64,000 nt of DNA from Paenibacillus monticola (GTDB lineage Bacteria; Bacillota; Bacilli; Paenibacillales; Paenibacillaceae), in assembly GCF_009664975.1 (NCBI RefSeq), contig NZ_WJXB01000013.1:62001-126000 (forward strand), given 5' to 3'. Both the position numbers and the translations under genes were made by a program. Of this stretch, positions 25,976 through 37,400 are shown piece after piece. The notes under the pieces are model-generated. The model was not told the DNA's origin. It did not search any database and saw nothing but the letters and a program-made list of their open reading frames with translations. Position 1 is the first letter of the stretch; every line of letters begins with the position of its first letter.

Positions 25976-26482
25976 TCGATATACTCCTCCTTAGTTTAGA
26001 TACGGGTAGTCGATGAATCCCAACAATTTCTCTCAATCTATTTAGTGCTTCTCGGAAAACTCAGCCTATCTGGATGTTGTCGATCCAGCACTAGAATTGG
26101 ATGACTATATTCCAATTTATGGAATGTAGTCTCACATTATGCGCTACATTAAATTAATAAAGCAATAATGCCTTAAATAGACCATTGGTCAATTAAGGTC
26201 AACAACATATATATCCTATGGGCAACTTAATCTTCTAAATTATGGTTTATACTACATGTGAATTTATATTACGTCAATATATTAATTCACTCTTTTTCTA
26301 ACTTCATTATTTGAAAATAAGTTAATATATTTGGAATTAAAGCAAGTATCAGTATATCCATTCATTAATTAGCATCAATTCATAGCCTTTATGTTATATT
26401 AAATAACACAAAGGCTGCATACATAACTCAAGCAGATCCCTTTGCTATAACTTACTGAAGCACGCTGCTATGGATCAAAAAC
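25976..26482. other. AT-rich intergenic region, importer promoter
   Basis: No gene seen. On the minus strand TTGACC (26197-26202) and TATTTA (26174-26179), 17 bases apart, form a promoter for the importer operon with a leader of about 190 bases. The spacer holds the near-palindrome GACCATTGGTC, a possible operator. A small hairpin CTGGAT/ATCCAG lies at 26074-26092. Confidence 0.5.
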
Positions 26483-26523
26483 AAAAAAAGTCAGTCTCCA
26501 ATAATCTAGAGACTGACTTTTTG
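26483..26523. terminator. Terminator after the GH92 gene
   Basis: AAAAAGTCAGTCTC and GAGACTGACTTTTT around a ten-base loop, with A-runs on the left that give T-runs on the minus strand, 24 bases after the GH92 stop codon. Confidence 0.9.
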
Positions 26524-26546
26524 CAACTTTTACATCTACATACTGC

Positions 26547-29500
26547 TTATTCCACCTTGGAAAATTTCATCTTATCAAGGTTTCCTACATACATAAGGCT
26601 TGCTGTAGTAGAACCCTTAAATACGACACAAATGGTTTGTTTGCCGGTCAACAATTGACCAAGAGATGCGGCGGCGGTTTTGTAGGTTCCCCAGCCACTG
26701 CCCGTATTCGGCAGGTTAACCGTGCTGATGAGATCCCCATCTTTATTGTTCAATCTGATTTCTGCTACGACGTTTGCAGGTGCTTTTTGGGAAGGTGCAT
26801 CATATACAAACTCAACGTAATTTTTACCTTGAGTTCCGAAATCAACATCTTTGTAGGTAATCCACATTCCAGTAAAGGTGTTCTTGACTACTATTCCCGT
26901 CCCGTTGTTAGTTTCGGTGGCTAAAGGGTTGTTATTAAACGTATTAACAGCCAATGTCCACTCGGTTTTGTTCTCCAGCTCCACAGTCACATCCGGTTCC
27001 GGCACCAACGCGCTTAATGAGAAGCTGGCATTATCATAGTTACCGAGGTATTTATATGCCGGACTGGTAGTTCCGGTAAACACGAGATAGACATCTTGGA
27101 TGCCAGTAAGTGTCTCGGTCAAGTTGCCGGTTACTGTATTATAAGTACTCCATCCACTTGCAGTCGGAGGTGTGGCGATCTTGCCGATCAAGGTACCGTC
27201 TATTCCACCCAGCCGAACTTCAACTGCCGCATCGGCGGCGCAGTTCCCGCTGTTGCTTGCATATTCGATGGACAATTGATTTACACCAAGGCTGCCGAAG
27301 TCCATTCGCTTGAAAGCAAGCCATGCTCCGTTGAATGTATTCGCCACCTGTAATCCGCTTTTTCCAGCTTCCGTTTTGAGCGGTGTATTGTTATTGTACG
27401 TATTTAGAGCCTTCGACCAATCATCTTTGGTTTCCAGTTCCAGCTTGGCAAAGTCACTTCTGACCGCCTGGTATCCCAACGTAAAGCTGTCAAGGTTGCC
27501 GACGTACAGACGGGTGCTATCCGTACTGCCTTTCACAACAATATACAGATCCTGCAAGCCAGTTACCGTTGTAGTTAAGTGCGCTGTAGCTGACTTGTAG
27601 GTCCCCCAAGTACTGCCCGTATTTAGCAGGTTGACCGTACCTACAAGCTCACCAGCAATACCACCCAATCTAACTTCGGCTACAATATTTGCTGGTGCTT
27701 TTCCCGAAGGTGCGTCGTATACCATTTCAATATGATTTTTGCCTTGTGTGCCGAAATCGACATCTTTGTAGGACAGCCATGCGCCATCAAACGTGTTCTT
27801 AACAACCGTCCCCCCGTTATTTGCTTCGGTATTTAACGGATTGTTATTGAACGTGTTCTTAGCTGCCGACCACTCGCTCTTGTTCTCAAATTCAAGAGTC
27901 AGTTTGTCTTGCACAGGCAACTCAGTAGGTGCATCCGGCACCTCTGCTTGTAAAGAGAAGCCGGCGTTATCGAAGTTGCCGATGTATTTGAAAGTGGAGC
28001 TGGTAGTGCCAGTTAATACGAGATACACATCCTGAATACCGGTAAGTTTCTCAGTCAAGTCACCGATGGCCGTTTTGTAGGTGCCCCAGCCACTAGCTGT
28101 TGGTGGTGTGGCGATCTTGCCGACTAACTTACCGTCTACACTGCCGAGCCGAACTTCAACAGCCGAATCTGCAGCACAGTTTCCGCTATTGCCTGCGTAC
28201 TCCATCGACAAACGATTGACGCCTTCGCTGCCGAAGTCCATTCCTTTGTAGGCAAGCCAAGCTCCGTTGAATGTATTCGCAACCTGCTTACCACTCTTTC
28301 CGGCTTCTGTTTTCAGCGGAGTATTGCCGTTGTACGTATTTAGATCGGTTGACCACTCATCGTAGGCTTCCAGTTCCAAAGCCGCAAAGTCATTTCTAAT
28401 CTTTTGGTATCCGAATGTAAGACGGTCGAAGTTGCCGATGTAAGGAAGCGTGCTGGTCGTGCTGCCCTTCATGACCACATACAGATTTTGCATACCGGTT
28501 ACGGTTCTATTCAATTGGGCTTCTGTTGTGATATACGTCCCCCAAGTGCTGCCCGTATTCGACAGTTTGACCGTACCGACAAGTTCACCAGTGATACTTC
28601 CCAATCTGACTTCGAGCGTGCTGCCTGCCGGTACTTTATTCGTAGGCGCATCATATTCAACCGTAATGCGGTTTGCACCGGTGGTGCCGAAATCATAATT
28701 AGTAAAGGCAATCCATGCGCCATCAAACGTGTTCTTGACAACTGTTCCGCCATTGTTTGGTTCGATGCCTAACGGATTATTATTAAACGTATTGTTAGCC
28801 AATGACCACTCGCTTCGGTTCTCAAACTGAAGCGTCAGTCCGTCATCCACAGGCTCCTCACCACCAGGCGCATCCGGTTTTTCTACCGGCAACGGCAGCG
28901 GCTCCGGTAGCTGCTCCGGATCGGGTTGTGGTTCTTCAACCGGTGGCTTCGGCGTTGGAGCCAATACTGGCTCCGGCTGCAATTCAATCGGTTCCGCCAG
29001 CCATAATGAATCGTAAATGTTGCCGTTATAAGCATCTACCAGGTAGATATTCACCTGATATTTTTCCGCATTCACGTTAAAGATCTGTGGAAGCTCGAAA
29101 CTGCCCGTTTCTACGGATACAGCACTGGACATCACGGCCTGTTTATTGCCATCCATCAATTGGAAGACCGCAACTGCCGAATCGACATAGTCGCCTTTCA
29201 AGGTGCCAGTGACATCCACTACCATGTTGCTGGTCCGGTCAACCTCAGCCTTGAGATCATAAACATCCCATTGTATATCCGAAGTATAGGCAGCATTCGA
29301 CACTAACACTTGACCAGTCAAAGTGTTCTCGCTCTTATTGGCCTTGACTCTCACCTGTACTTTTCCTGTCTCGTAATCCAGCGGACCCACGGTCTGCGGA
29401 TTCACGGTTGCTGGCTTCCAGTTCAGACCTCCATCTGTGCTGTATTCATAATCGGCTGCTTGATCGAAGCCCTGCACCGTCGTCCAGCCGAAGGTATTGG

Positions 29501-32500
29501 CTTTATCATTCACAATCGGTTCAGTAGGAGCAGCTGGTTCAGTCATTTGCTTCACCAGTTCGAGGCTGAAATCGAAGGCGATATCCGAGCTGTTTGCATT
29601 CGCCTGATGAACCTCTGCGGACAAGACATTAGTACCTTTGACCAGATAGGCCGGATCAATTATATATCCATTCCGATCCCGCTCATCATTTACGGTTGCA
29701 TTCGCATAGGTGTCGTATTTCACTTCACCAGACGCCATGTTGCTACGGATAATCTCATGGCCGTTCAAGTACACTACGGCACCGTCATCACGAATCAGAT
29801 TAGCATCCAGTTCGAGAATACCCTCCACATCAGCTACTTCGAACGTTTTCCTGAAATAGGTGGTTGGGTACTTTTTACTTCCATCTGGTCCATAGCTGAC
29901 TTTTGTCTTCACCTTGCCAAGATTGTCATACCCCAGCATTGCCGGTCCGGAAGCCCAAGTGCTGTCATCATATTCCGAAGTTGTCCAGCCATTGCCTGCA
30001 TACACGCCCTTGTCTAGATATTTCCAGTTCGATTGTTCAGCAATTAATTGCTGGCGTGACAATGTGTTATCGATATCTGCTGTATAATCCTTTGTTGGCG
30101 GTGCTGCGCTTGGAGCTGCACCCCAACTGGTATTTGGCACTGCATCCATATCGAATTCCAAAGTACCGCCTGCCATAATATCATCATAATTGATCCAGGC
30201 TTGATTGAAGTCCTTACCATTCAGCTTCGCCGATTGAATAAAACGATTGTCACTGGACACATGATCAGCCTTGATTGTAAAGGTCTTGCCGTTGTCCAAA
30301 TGCAGCTTCATCTCTGAGAAAATAGGGGACCCGATTACGTAATACGGACTTCCCGGGTTCCCGGGGAACAAGCCCATGGCACTGTAAACAAACCAGGAGG
30401 ACATTCCGCCAGCGTCGTCATCCATGGATTGCAGATATCCTTCCGGATCATCACGGTATATGCGGGATTCCATCGGATAGGCATAAGGCCCATGGTTATG
30501 GTATTTCTGCGTTACTACTTCAGTCGTATACTCTCGTGCATAATACTGGGTCAAATAAGGAAAGCCCAGATAATCAAATAGATAAGGTGCATTCAAATCC
30601 GGTTCATTGATCGCCATATATTCGTCAATAGCGAAGAAATGCTGCAGCTCTTTCGCCATTTCTCTTGGGCCGCCCATCAATTCCGCCAGTCCGTAAACAT
30701 CCTGAGGCACTGACCAGCGATACGTCCACAGGTTCCCCTGATAGGCATACTTGTCTACCGCTGTAACATCTCCCTTGGCTACTGTAGTTGCATTGGGCGT
30801 AAAGAAACCACGTTTGTCGCCGTTCTCATCCACTTGATCCGGATTCCACAGATCTTTATAGGACAAGGTAAGATCCTTGTATTTCTCATACGTTTCTTTA
30901 TCTCCGATCATTTCGGCAAGCTTCATTGGAAAATAAGCACTGTCTGCTTTTTCCAGCTTTCCAGAAATATCTGTCTCACTTATCGAGAAATTGTCTGCAT
31001 CCACAGCCATTCCTTTAAGTGCTGCATACACATCGAAATCAGTAAACCCTTTCGCATAGGCATCGAGGATTACTGCCCCGTTAAACTCATTTCTTACAGT
31101 CGGACTCGGCCAGTAACCTGCCCCCCACTGCGTATACGACCCTCTGGTATCGTACAAGTCTACCAATGACTTCACCATATTCTCATATTTCTGCGGCTCC
31201 AGCAGCGAGAACAAGGAATATTTACGGAAATCATCCCAGGTTGTCCAGCCATTGTAATACTCAAAGTCATCACCGAGCTCTGCAGCCTGGCGAATCGTAG
31301 TCTCATCTCTTCCTGCCTTAAACGTACCATTGGAGCTGGTAACATTATTTGGATGAAGGAAAGAATGATACAGCTGTGTATAAAAAACGGTCTTGTTCTC
31401 TTCATCAGCATCCGTAATCTCAACCTTGTTCAGCAGCTGACTCCAAGTGTCTCTCGACTTACTGTGCTGCGCATCGAAATCCCAGCCTTTAATATCGTTA
31501 TTACGTTCGATTTTGGCCTGATCCACACTAATCGTGGAGAGACCAACCTTGGCTTGAATCACTTTATTGTCTTTCGTATTGAAGTTTACCCACACTCCGC
31601 TGTTAGAGCCAGTGCGGCTTGCTTCCGTTCCTACCGCATCGCCCTGCCAAGAGGAATAGGAGTCAAAGTCATGATCGAATTGAATGGAATAATACATGGT
31701 GTAATAACCATTTCCGCATACATTTTTCGATTGGATCATGCCTGTAATTTCATTATTGCTCTCCACTTTCAGGTTGGCATCTACCATGCCCGCGTAAGAG
31801 TTGGACAGATCAATCAGCACAGAGCCGGTATCCGACTCAGGGAAGGTGTAGCGATGAAAGCCAACATTGGCTGATGAAGTAAGTTCAACCCCAATGCCAG
31901 ATGCGAGCTTCACGCCATAATAACCTGGAGAGGCTTGTTCGGTACTTTTGTCGTACTTTTGCTTATACTCACTGCTATTCTTCGTAAAGGAGCTGGTTTC
32001 CGGCATCATCAGGATGTTGCCGCCTGCGCCGCTGCAGCCGACACCGCTAAAACGCAGATGCGAGAATCCTTTTAAATACTTATCTTGGTAGTAGTATCCA
32101 CTAAAGGCTCCTCCATCACTATCCGGGCCAAGTGAAACCAAACCGAATGGAGTGGTTGGACCCGGATTCGTCTGTCCGTTATCGCCTAGCGTGTTAATGA
32201 ACGGGTCCACATAATCCACAGGCTGAAGATTAGTTGCTGGATACGCGGGAGTCTGCGTAGATTCCACCCCGTACACTTCCAGTTCATACAAGCGAGCCGT
32301 ATTACTGTCGTATGCCGCCTTATCGATATATAACCTGATGTACTGGGTAGAGAACACCGGTATATGCCGGTCAACGATCGTCTGCACATTGTTCGTTACC
32401 ACATCGACATCTACCCAGGTTTCGCCATCAACACTCTTCTGCAGACGGAAATCCTTGGTATTCCAGAATGGGCTATTGCCGGATTCGCCGATTGCAGCAT

Positions 32501-32804
32501 TCTTCATAACCCATTCGTTAATATTAAAAACTTGACCTAAATCCAGCACTAACCACTTCTTCTTAGCACTGGTATTGTCGCTCCACTTCGTATCGTTCTT
32601 GCCATCAACAGCGAAGTTTGCAGCTTCGTTATTGTTCGTCTGCCCCGAAGCTGTTGCACTCGCATTCAAAGCCACATTTCGAGTTGCCACATCCTGTATA
32701 GAGGAGTCAGAAGCCGCCGAAATGGTATCCAAAGCTAACGGATTCAACATGCTGCTATATAGGAAGATTACTGTCATCACTATAGAAATAAGCTGTTTCC
32801 TCAT
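26547..32804 (-). CDS. Giant secreted GH92 alpha-mannosidase with five CBM6-like repeats
   Basis: 2085 residues. Signal peptide (about 1-32); F5/8 type C discoidin domain (about 40-180); GH92 domain (about 190-905), recognised by DYVDPFINTLGDNGQTNPGP at its start and the DDDAGGMSSWFVYSAMGLFP core near its end; a galactose-binding-like beta domain (about 910-1085); a 200-residue module also found at the end of the phosphoesterase at 34495; a Pro/Glu-rich linker (about 1290-1335); then five CBM6-like repeats of about 150 residues in the order A-B-A-B-A. GH92 enzymes are calcium-dependent exo-alpha-mannosidases that trim N-glycans or yeast mannan. Last gene of a three-gene exported unit. Confidence 0.92.
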   Translation of the reverse strand: MRKQLISIVMTVIFLYSSMLNPLALDTISAASDSSIQDVATRNVALNASATASGQTNNNEAANFAVDGKNDTKWSDNTSAKKKWLVLDLGQVFNINEWVMKNAAIGESGNSPFWNTKDFRLQKSVDGETWVDVDVVTNNVQTIVDRHIPVFSTQYIRLYIDKAAYDSNTARLYELEVYGVESTQTPAYPATNLQPVDYVDPFINTLGDNGQTNPGPTTPFGLVSLGPDSDGGAFSGYYYQDKYLKGFSHLRFSGVGCSGAGGNILMMPETSSFTKNSSEYKQKYDKSTEQASPGYYGVKLASGIGVELTSSANVGFHRYTFPESDTGSVLIDLSNSYAGMVDANLKVESNNEITGMIQSKNVCGNGYYTMYYSIQFDHDFDSYSSWQGDAVGTEASRTGSNSGVWVNFNTKDNKVIQAKVGLSTISVDQAKIERNNDIKGWDFDAQHSKSRDTWSQLLNKVEITDADEENKTVFYTQLYHSFLHPNNVTSSNGTFKAGRDETTIRQAAELGDDFEYYNGWTTWDDFRKYSLFSLLEPQKYENMVKSLVDLYDTRGSYTQWGAGYWPSPTVRNEFNGAVILDAYAKGFTDFDVYAALKGMAVDADNFSISETDISGKLEKADSAYFPMKLAEMIGDKETYEKYKDLTLSYKDLWNPDQVDENGDKRGFFTPNATTVAKGDVTAVDKYAYQGNLWTYRWSVPQDVYGLAELMGGPREMAKELQHFFAIDEYMAINEPDLNAPYLFDYLGFPYLTQYYAREYTTEVVTQKYHNHGPYAYPMESRIYRDDPEGYLQSMDDDAGGMSSWFVYSAMGLFPGNPGSPYYVIGSPIFSEMKLHLDNGKTFTIKADHVSSDNRFIQSAKLNGKDFNQAWINYDDIMAGGTLEFDMDAVPNTSWGAAPSAAPPTKDYTADIDNTLSRQQLIAEQSNWKYLDKGVYAGNGWTTSEYDDSTWASGPAMLGYDNLGKVKTKVSYGPDGSKKYPTTYFRKTFEVADVEGILELDANLIRDDGAVVYLNGHEIIRSNMASGEVKYDTYANATVNDERDRNGYIIDPAYLVKGTNVLSAEVHQANANSSDIAFDFSLELVKQMTEPAAPTEPIVNDKANTFGWTTVQGFDQAADYEYSTDGGLNWKPATVNPQTVGPLDYETGKVQVRVKANKSENTLTGQVLVSNAAYTSDIQWDVYDLKAEVDRTSNMVVDVTGTLKGDYVDSAVAVFQLMDGNKQAVMSSAVSVETGSFELPQIFNVNAEKYQVNIYLVDAYNGNIYDSLWLAEPIELQPEPVLAPTPKPPVEEPQPDPEQLPEPLPLPVEKPDAPGGEEPVDDGLTLQFENRSEWSLANNTFNNNPLGIEPNNGGTVVKNTFDGAWIAFTNYDFGTTGANRITVEYDAPTNKVPAGSTLEVRLGSITGELVGTVKLSNTGSTWGTYITTEAQLNRTVTGMQNLYVVMKGSTTSTLPYIGNFDRLTFGYQKIRNDFAALELEAYDEWSTDLNTYNGNTPLKTEAGKSGKQVANTFNGAWLAYKGMDFGSEGVNRLSMEYAGNSGNCAADSAVEVRLGSVDGKLVGKIATPPTASGWGTYKTAIGDLTEKLTGIQDVYLVLTGTTSSTFKYIGNFDNAGFSLQAEVPDAPTELPVQDKLTLEFENKSEWSAAKNTFNNNPLNTEANNGGTVVKNTFDGAWLSYKDVDFGTQGKNHIEMVYDAPSGKAPANIVAEVRLGGIAGELVGTVNLLNTGSTWGTYKSATAHLTTTVTGLQDLYIVVKGSTDSTRLYVGNLDSFTLGYQAVRSDFAKLELETKDDWSKALNTYNNNTPLKTEAGKSGLQVANTFNGAWLAFKRMDFGSLGVNQLSIEYASNSGNCAADAAVEVRLGGIDGTLIGKIATPPTASGWSTYNTVTGNLTETLTGIQDVYLVFTGTTSPAYKYLGNYDNASFSLSALVPEPDVTVELENKTEWTLAVNTFNNNPLATETNNGTGIVVKNTFTGMWITYKDVDFGTQGKNYVEFVYDAPSQKAPANVVAEIRLNNKDGDLISTVNLPNTGSGWGTYKTAAASLGQLLTGKQTICVVFKGSTTASLMYVGNLDKMKFSKVE

Positions 32805-32830
32805 TACGATTGGGTCCTCCTTCTTTTGTT

Positions 32831-34468
32831 TTATAATGAAACGTTTGGCAACAGCCGATTGATCATGGCCGCAACTTCAGCCCGGGTTAGCATTTTCTGC
32901 GGATTGAAATGAGTGCCGTCTCCCTGAATCAACCCCTGCGACCAGGCTTTATTTACAGATGCTGTGGCCCAGGTAGCGATCTCTTTCCCATCCGAAAAAG
33001 AAGGCTCGCCTTGACCCGACTCCGTAAGGTTAAAGTATTGTACTGCACGAACAAGCGCTACCACAGCTTCTTCACGCGTAATCTTATCAGCCGGTCTGAA
33101 TGCACCATCATATCCCGAAACAATGTTTAGCGATGCGGCTTCTGCTACCTGTTCGGTATAGTACTGATTAGCCGCCACATCCGAGAATGGATTTACTGCG
33201 GCTTCAGTTGAAACCTTGCCTGTCCAGCCGATCGTCCGCATAAGCATGGTGGTGAACTCGGCGCGGGTTATACTCCGATTTGGCTCATAATGCTGTTCAT
33301 CCACACCGCTCACAATATGTTTGGCTGCCAGAGACTTCACAGATTCTTCTGCCCAATGTCCTGCCAAATCTATAAAGGTCTTGTTAAACTCAAGAATCGT
33401 ATAATAGGAAAAGTGCTCAGCCGTGAAAGTAAAAGTACCGCTGTTAAGGGTGCCTCCTACATACTCAACTTTATTACCATCCGCATAATAGACACCGGCA
33501 AGATCAGCAGAGAGTAATTTCGCCTGCTCCTCCGTCAACTTCATAGTTACTATAGCGGGCTTGACCAAGTTATGAATATCTAGGGTCTTGTCACCAGAGA
33601 TAACCTGGATCACAACAGAGAGGATAACGCCTGTTGAGGTATAATCAGAGTTCGCTTGAAGTGATTGTTGAACTACACTCTTCGCTTCATCCGTCCAGGC
33701 TGTGTTTAGAACAAGGCGAATCCGGGATTGCAGTTCGTCCGTTGCAGAGATGGAGCCTGCCGGGAAACGAACTGTTCGATTTCCAGATGTAATGATTAAT
33801 TCCAAATTCTTATCCTTAAGATCTACTAATGATTTCGTTGGAAACTCCAGTGCACTGCCAGAGTCACTGGCCGCTGCAGGCAGCTCGATGGTTACTGAAG
33901 TGCTTGCTTCCAGTATGGCTTTGGCCATTGTTTCACTGCCAATGAGGTAACGTCCATCCTTGGCCAATTCTGGCTGAAGGATAGAGTCGACAGCTTTACC
34001 TGCATCAGAAGGAATTGCTGCGCTCGCAGGAGCAGTTACGATTCCATCGTTCGAGCCAGTATCCGGCGGTGTTGGTGTTGGTGTTGGTGTTGCCGGTGGA
34101 TCTACCGGTACATTTCCATTCGGATCGACCACTGTGAACGTTTCTGTTTCTGTTAAGGTTCCGTTGCCAGCAACCACCTTATAAACACCAAACGGAGAAA
34201 GATCTGCATCTTTCGAAATCGCTATCTTTGTAGAATAACTGCCATTGGATGGAGCTAGAGCATCAATATAAAGAAGTGTCTTATTGGGCCTTACAATCTT
34301 GATTACAACATCGTCGGCATCGCTCGCAACCGTCCCGGAAATCTGGATTACATCGCCGCGAAGGACTTCCTTCGCACTCAAATTGAGTGTGAAGGAAGCT
34401 GCTGCGTAGCCGGAAATTGGTGAGAGCACGAACAATAACGCCAGAATGGCTGCTACATATTTTTTCAC
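32831..34468 (-). CDS. S-layer homology (SLH) domain surface protein
   Basis: 545 residues. Signal peptide (1-24); an Ig-like N-terminal domain (about 25-115); a Thr/Pro linker (PATPTPTPTPPDTG); a central domain (about 140-350) of a type common in Paenibacillus SLH proteins; then three SLH repeats (about 365-545) with FIDLAGHWAEESV, FSDVAANQYYTEQV and FSDGKEIATWATASV and their ITRAEF/ITREEA/LTRAEV motifs. SLH triplets bind pyruvylated secondary cell-wall polymer. No catalytic domain is visible. Its place between the phosphoesterase and the mannosidase genes suggests a structural or tethering role for the system. Confidence 0.92.
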   Translation of the reverse strand: MKKYVAAILALLFVLSPISGYAAASFTLNLSAKEVLRGDVIQISGTVASDADDVVIKIVRPNKTLLYIDALAPSNGSYSTKIAISKDADLSPFGVYKVVAGNGTLTETETFTVVDPNGNVPVDPPATPTPTPTPPDTGSNDGIVTAPASAAIPSDAGKAVDSILQPELAKDGRYLIGSETMAKAILEASTSVTIELPAAASDSGSALEFPTKSLVDLKDKNLELIITSGNRTVRFPAGSISATDELQSRIRLVLNTAWTDEAKSVVQQSLQANSDYTSTGVILSVVIQVISGDKTLDIHNLVKPAIVTMKLTEEQAKLLSADLAGVYYADGNKVEYVGGTLNSGTFTFTAEHFSYYTILEFNKTFIDLAGHWAEESVKSLAAKHIVSGVDEQHYEPNRSITRAEFTTMLMRTIGWTGKVSTEAAVNPFSDVAANQYYTEQVAEAASLNIVSGYDGAFRPADKITREEAVVALVRAVQYFNLTESGQGEPSFSDGKEIATWATASVNKAWSQGLIQGDGTHFNPQKMLTRAEVAAMINRLLPNVSL

Positions 34469-34494
34469 CTTATTCAGTCCTCTCTTTCTTTCCG

Positions 34495-37400
34495 TTATTG
34501 GAGTAGGATGGGTTTTGCCAGTTGGACTGGTGTAATAAGATCATTATTAAATTGATTAAGTACAAATACTTTAACCTTGTAATCCGTTTCTGTTTCGTTG
34601 AAATATTGAGAGATTGTTAATTTACCTTGCTTAAGAGGAACTGCATTCATGAGAATGGGAGTATCTCCCTTTAACAGTTCAAACACCACATAAGCAACAC
34701 CACTATATTCGGCCAATTGTTCTACCGTAACATCGACCTGTATTTGATTAGTTCTCTTTATTTGGCCTGTAAGTGAATAAGCGCTGTTAATATTGTTTAC
34801 GGTGAAAGGCTTATCCGAAACAAGCGGTAAGCCGGCGGCTATTCCTGAAGCTTCATCTGCTGTAACGCGCACCATTACTGAGCCCACTGGATAGTCGTAA
34901 TCTTCAAGCGGCTGTGGATTCTTAGTTACAGGCAGCCACTTCTCTCCACCGTCTACACTATATTCGTAATCGGATAACTTGGAATATCCAGGGACATTCG
35001 TCCAACCGAATATGTTATGTCCATCGTCCACTACCGGTCCAGTCGGGGCCACCGGTATAGTACCTACGATACTGGCAGCCGAATTATCCCGCTTGTCGAC
35101 GGCTTTGACGGCAAACTCGTAATTCTCAGCAACGGTCGTCTCCACATGATATTGATAGTTCTCCTGACCCTCTGCTGCCGGAACATATACGCTCCAGTTC
35201 GCGCCCATTTTCCCGTTGACCTCATAAATTCTAAACCCTCTGACCCCATCCTCTGTGCTAATATCCTGCGGTTTGTTCCAGGATAGAACTGTCTTGCCAT
35301 CAGTGGCCTTGTTTGCCACCAATTGCTCAACAGGCTGCGGCTTATCGTCATTTCTGACAATGGAATAGGTATCAAATGGTGTAGCCTGACCCGATTTATA
35401 AGAATCAATGGTGAAGCTGTTTTCCGTCATCCGGATGCCCGAGTAGATCGGAACTTTCGGCTGCTCATATACCGCCGCATAATACCTATCTACATTTTCT
35501 TGTAGATCATAATACTTGGTACCCGCTGAATTGTTTATCATATACAGCGTTCCAGCAGGATTGAGCGCATTGCCACTCTCATCTGTTTTGACATCCGCAA
35601 CCGGCTTATTGTTATACATCTGAAAAGATCTCATGAAGGTATGGTCATGCCCCTGCAGCACCACATCGATCCCCAGTTCATCAAAAACAGGGTAAAGTGT
35701 TTGTCTCATCTCCAGAATGTCGCTATCCTTCGCATGGTTGCCGAGTGAATAGATCGCTTTATGGAAAGCCACAACCTTCCACTTCTTATCCGTTTTGGCT
35801 ACTTCCTTCTTCAGCCATTCAATTTGCTGTCTAAACGACTCCTTCTGACGATCATCCCAGCCGATATCCATCGTATTCAGAACCATAATATGGGCATCGC
35901 CGTAGTCATACGAATACACACTGCCTGGAGGTAGCGGATTCTGGATGGAATCATTCGGATAATTAAAATGATAGTAATAGTTATCATTGTACGGTCCCTC
36001 GTGATTGCCTACGGCTGCCATCAAAGGCAGATTCATCAGCATATCTTGCGGTTTACCGAAATAATCAAGCCATTGGGATTCCAGGGAACCGGCATCCACC
36101 TGATCACCGGTCATCACCAAAAACTTGGAATTCGGGTAATGCTCCAGCCCTTGCTTAAGCGTATTGGCCCAGACTATATAGTCCTGTGTGTTGGAGCCTT
36201 GCGAATCCGTCATATATAGAAATTCATAATTCTTCTCATTATCCGCTTCCGTCGTAAAGCTACCTGCCTTACTCCAGTTTCCCTCGTTGCCTACCCGGTA
36301 CTTGTAGGCTGTTCCCGGGGTCAGGCCATCTACCAATACCTTGTGGCTGATAAATGATCCTTTGGTTGAACTCGTGATGTTGAGATTTAACACCTTGGTT
36401 TCTTCCGGCTTTCCTGTGAAACGGATCGTCCCTGAGGAACCGAATTCCTGATCTGCTGGCACAACCTCTACAATGCTTTCTATTATATTGGTCGGTGCAT
36501 TTTCCGGCTTCTCATAAGCTGTATACCAGGCAAATGAACGGTTCGTTTTCGCACTTCCATTGAATGACATCGCAATGGCGATCGGCGAATAATCCGCTAC
36601 ATCATTAACCGGATTAATTCTGAAGCTACCTATAGCTGTTTCATTGGCAAATTGCAGTCCGGCTTGTCCATCATACGAGACATGCACATTCTGACTCGAC
36701 GTTATCGGAGTTGCCAAATTTAATATAAGGACAGATGGATCTACACCTAACTCCACACTTTGAACCTGAATGGGCTGATTATCCGCTGTAACGGTCAGGT
36801 GATCCTGCAAAGTGGCTGGCAATTCCTTCAACGGAGAAGCCATTGCAAGCATTATGCTCGATCCCCTTTGGAGAACACTGCCGGCTACGGGTCCGGTATA
36901 CTCCTTCGGCAAGTAGAAAGCGGTGCTTGGCACGATTTCCTTAGTCATACTTGGTGTAGACCAACGTAGATATAAATTGGAACCCCCCATATCTTCAAAG
37001 TATTCAATTTTAAAATTGTATTTCTTCCCACCTTCTAGTGAGATAGAGTTACTCGCCAACTCCTTATCCCAGTCGTTCACCCAGTGGTCAATGACGAGCT
37101 TATCATCGATCCACAGACGAAATCCGTTGTCACCAATGATATGAAACGTATACGCATCTGTTTGCGGCGCCATAATCTGCCCGGTCCAGCGGGCATTGGC
37201 ATGATCTTGTGAACCCGTCCAGCTCTGCAGCACCGGGTCCAGATTAGTGAAATTAATCTGTGGATCTATCGTCGTCGCTTTATAGTCACCAAATCCAAAA
37301 TCACTATTTCCAGTGTAATATTCACCAAGCAAGCCCTGACCTTGCACCGCTATATCTGTATTCTCAGGCTCTGAGTATCCGTAAGCCTGAAATTCGTAGA

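Noticed and set aside
26547..28850. DNA-level direct repeats that might suggest a CRISPR array or minisatellite
   Set aside because: The repeats are about 450 bp, imperfect and in frame; they encode the CBM6-like modules.
29310..30017. A 235-residue plus-strand open frame inside the GH92 gene
   Set aside because: Antisense shadow of a well-supported coding region, with no ribosome site or known motif.
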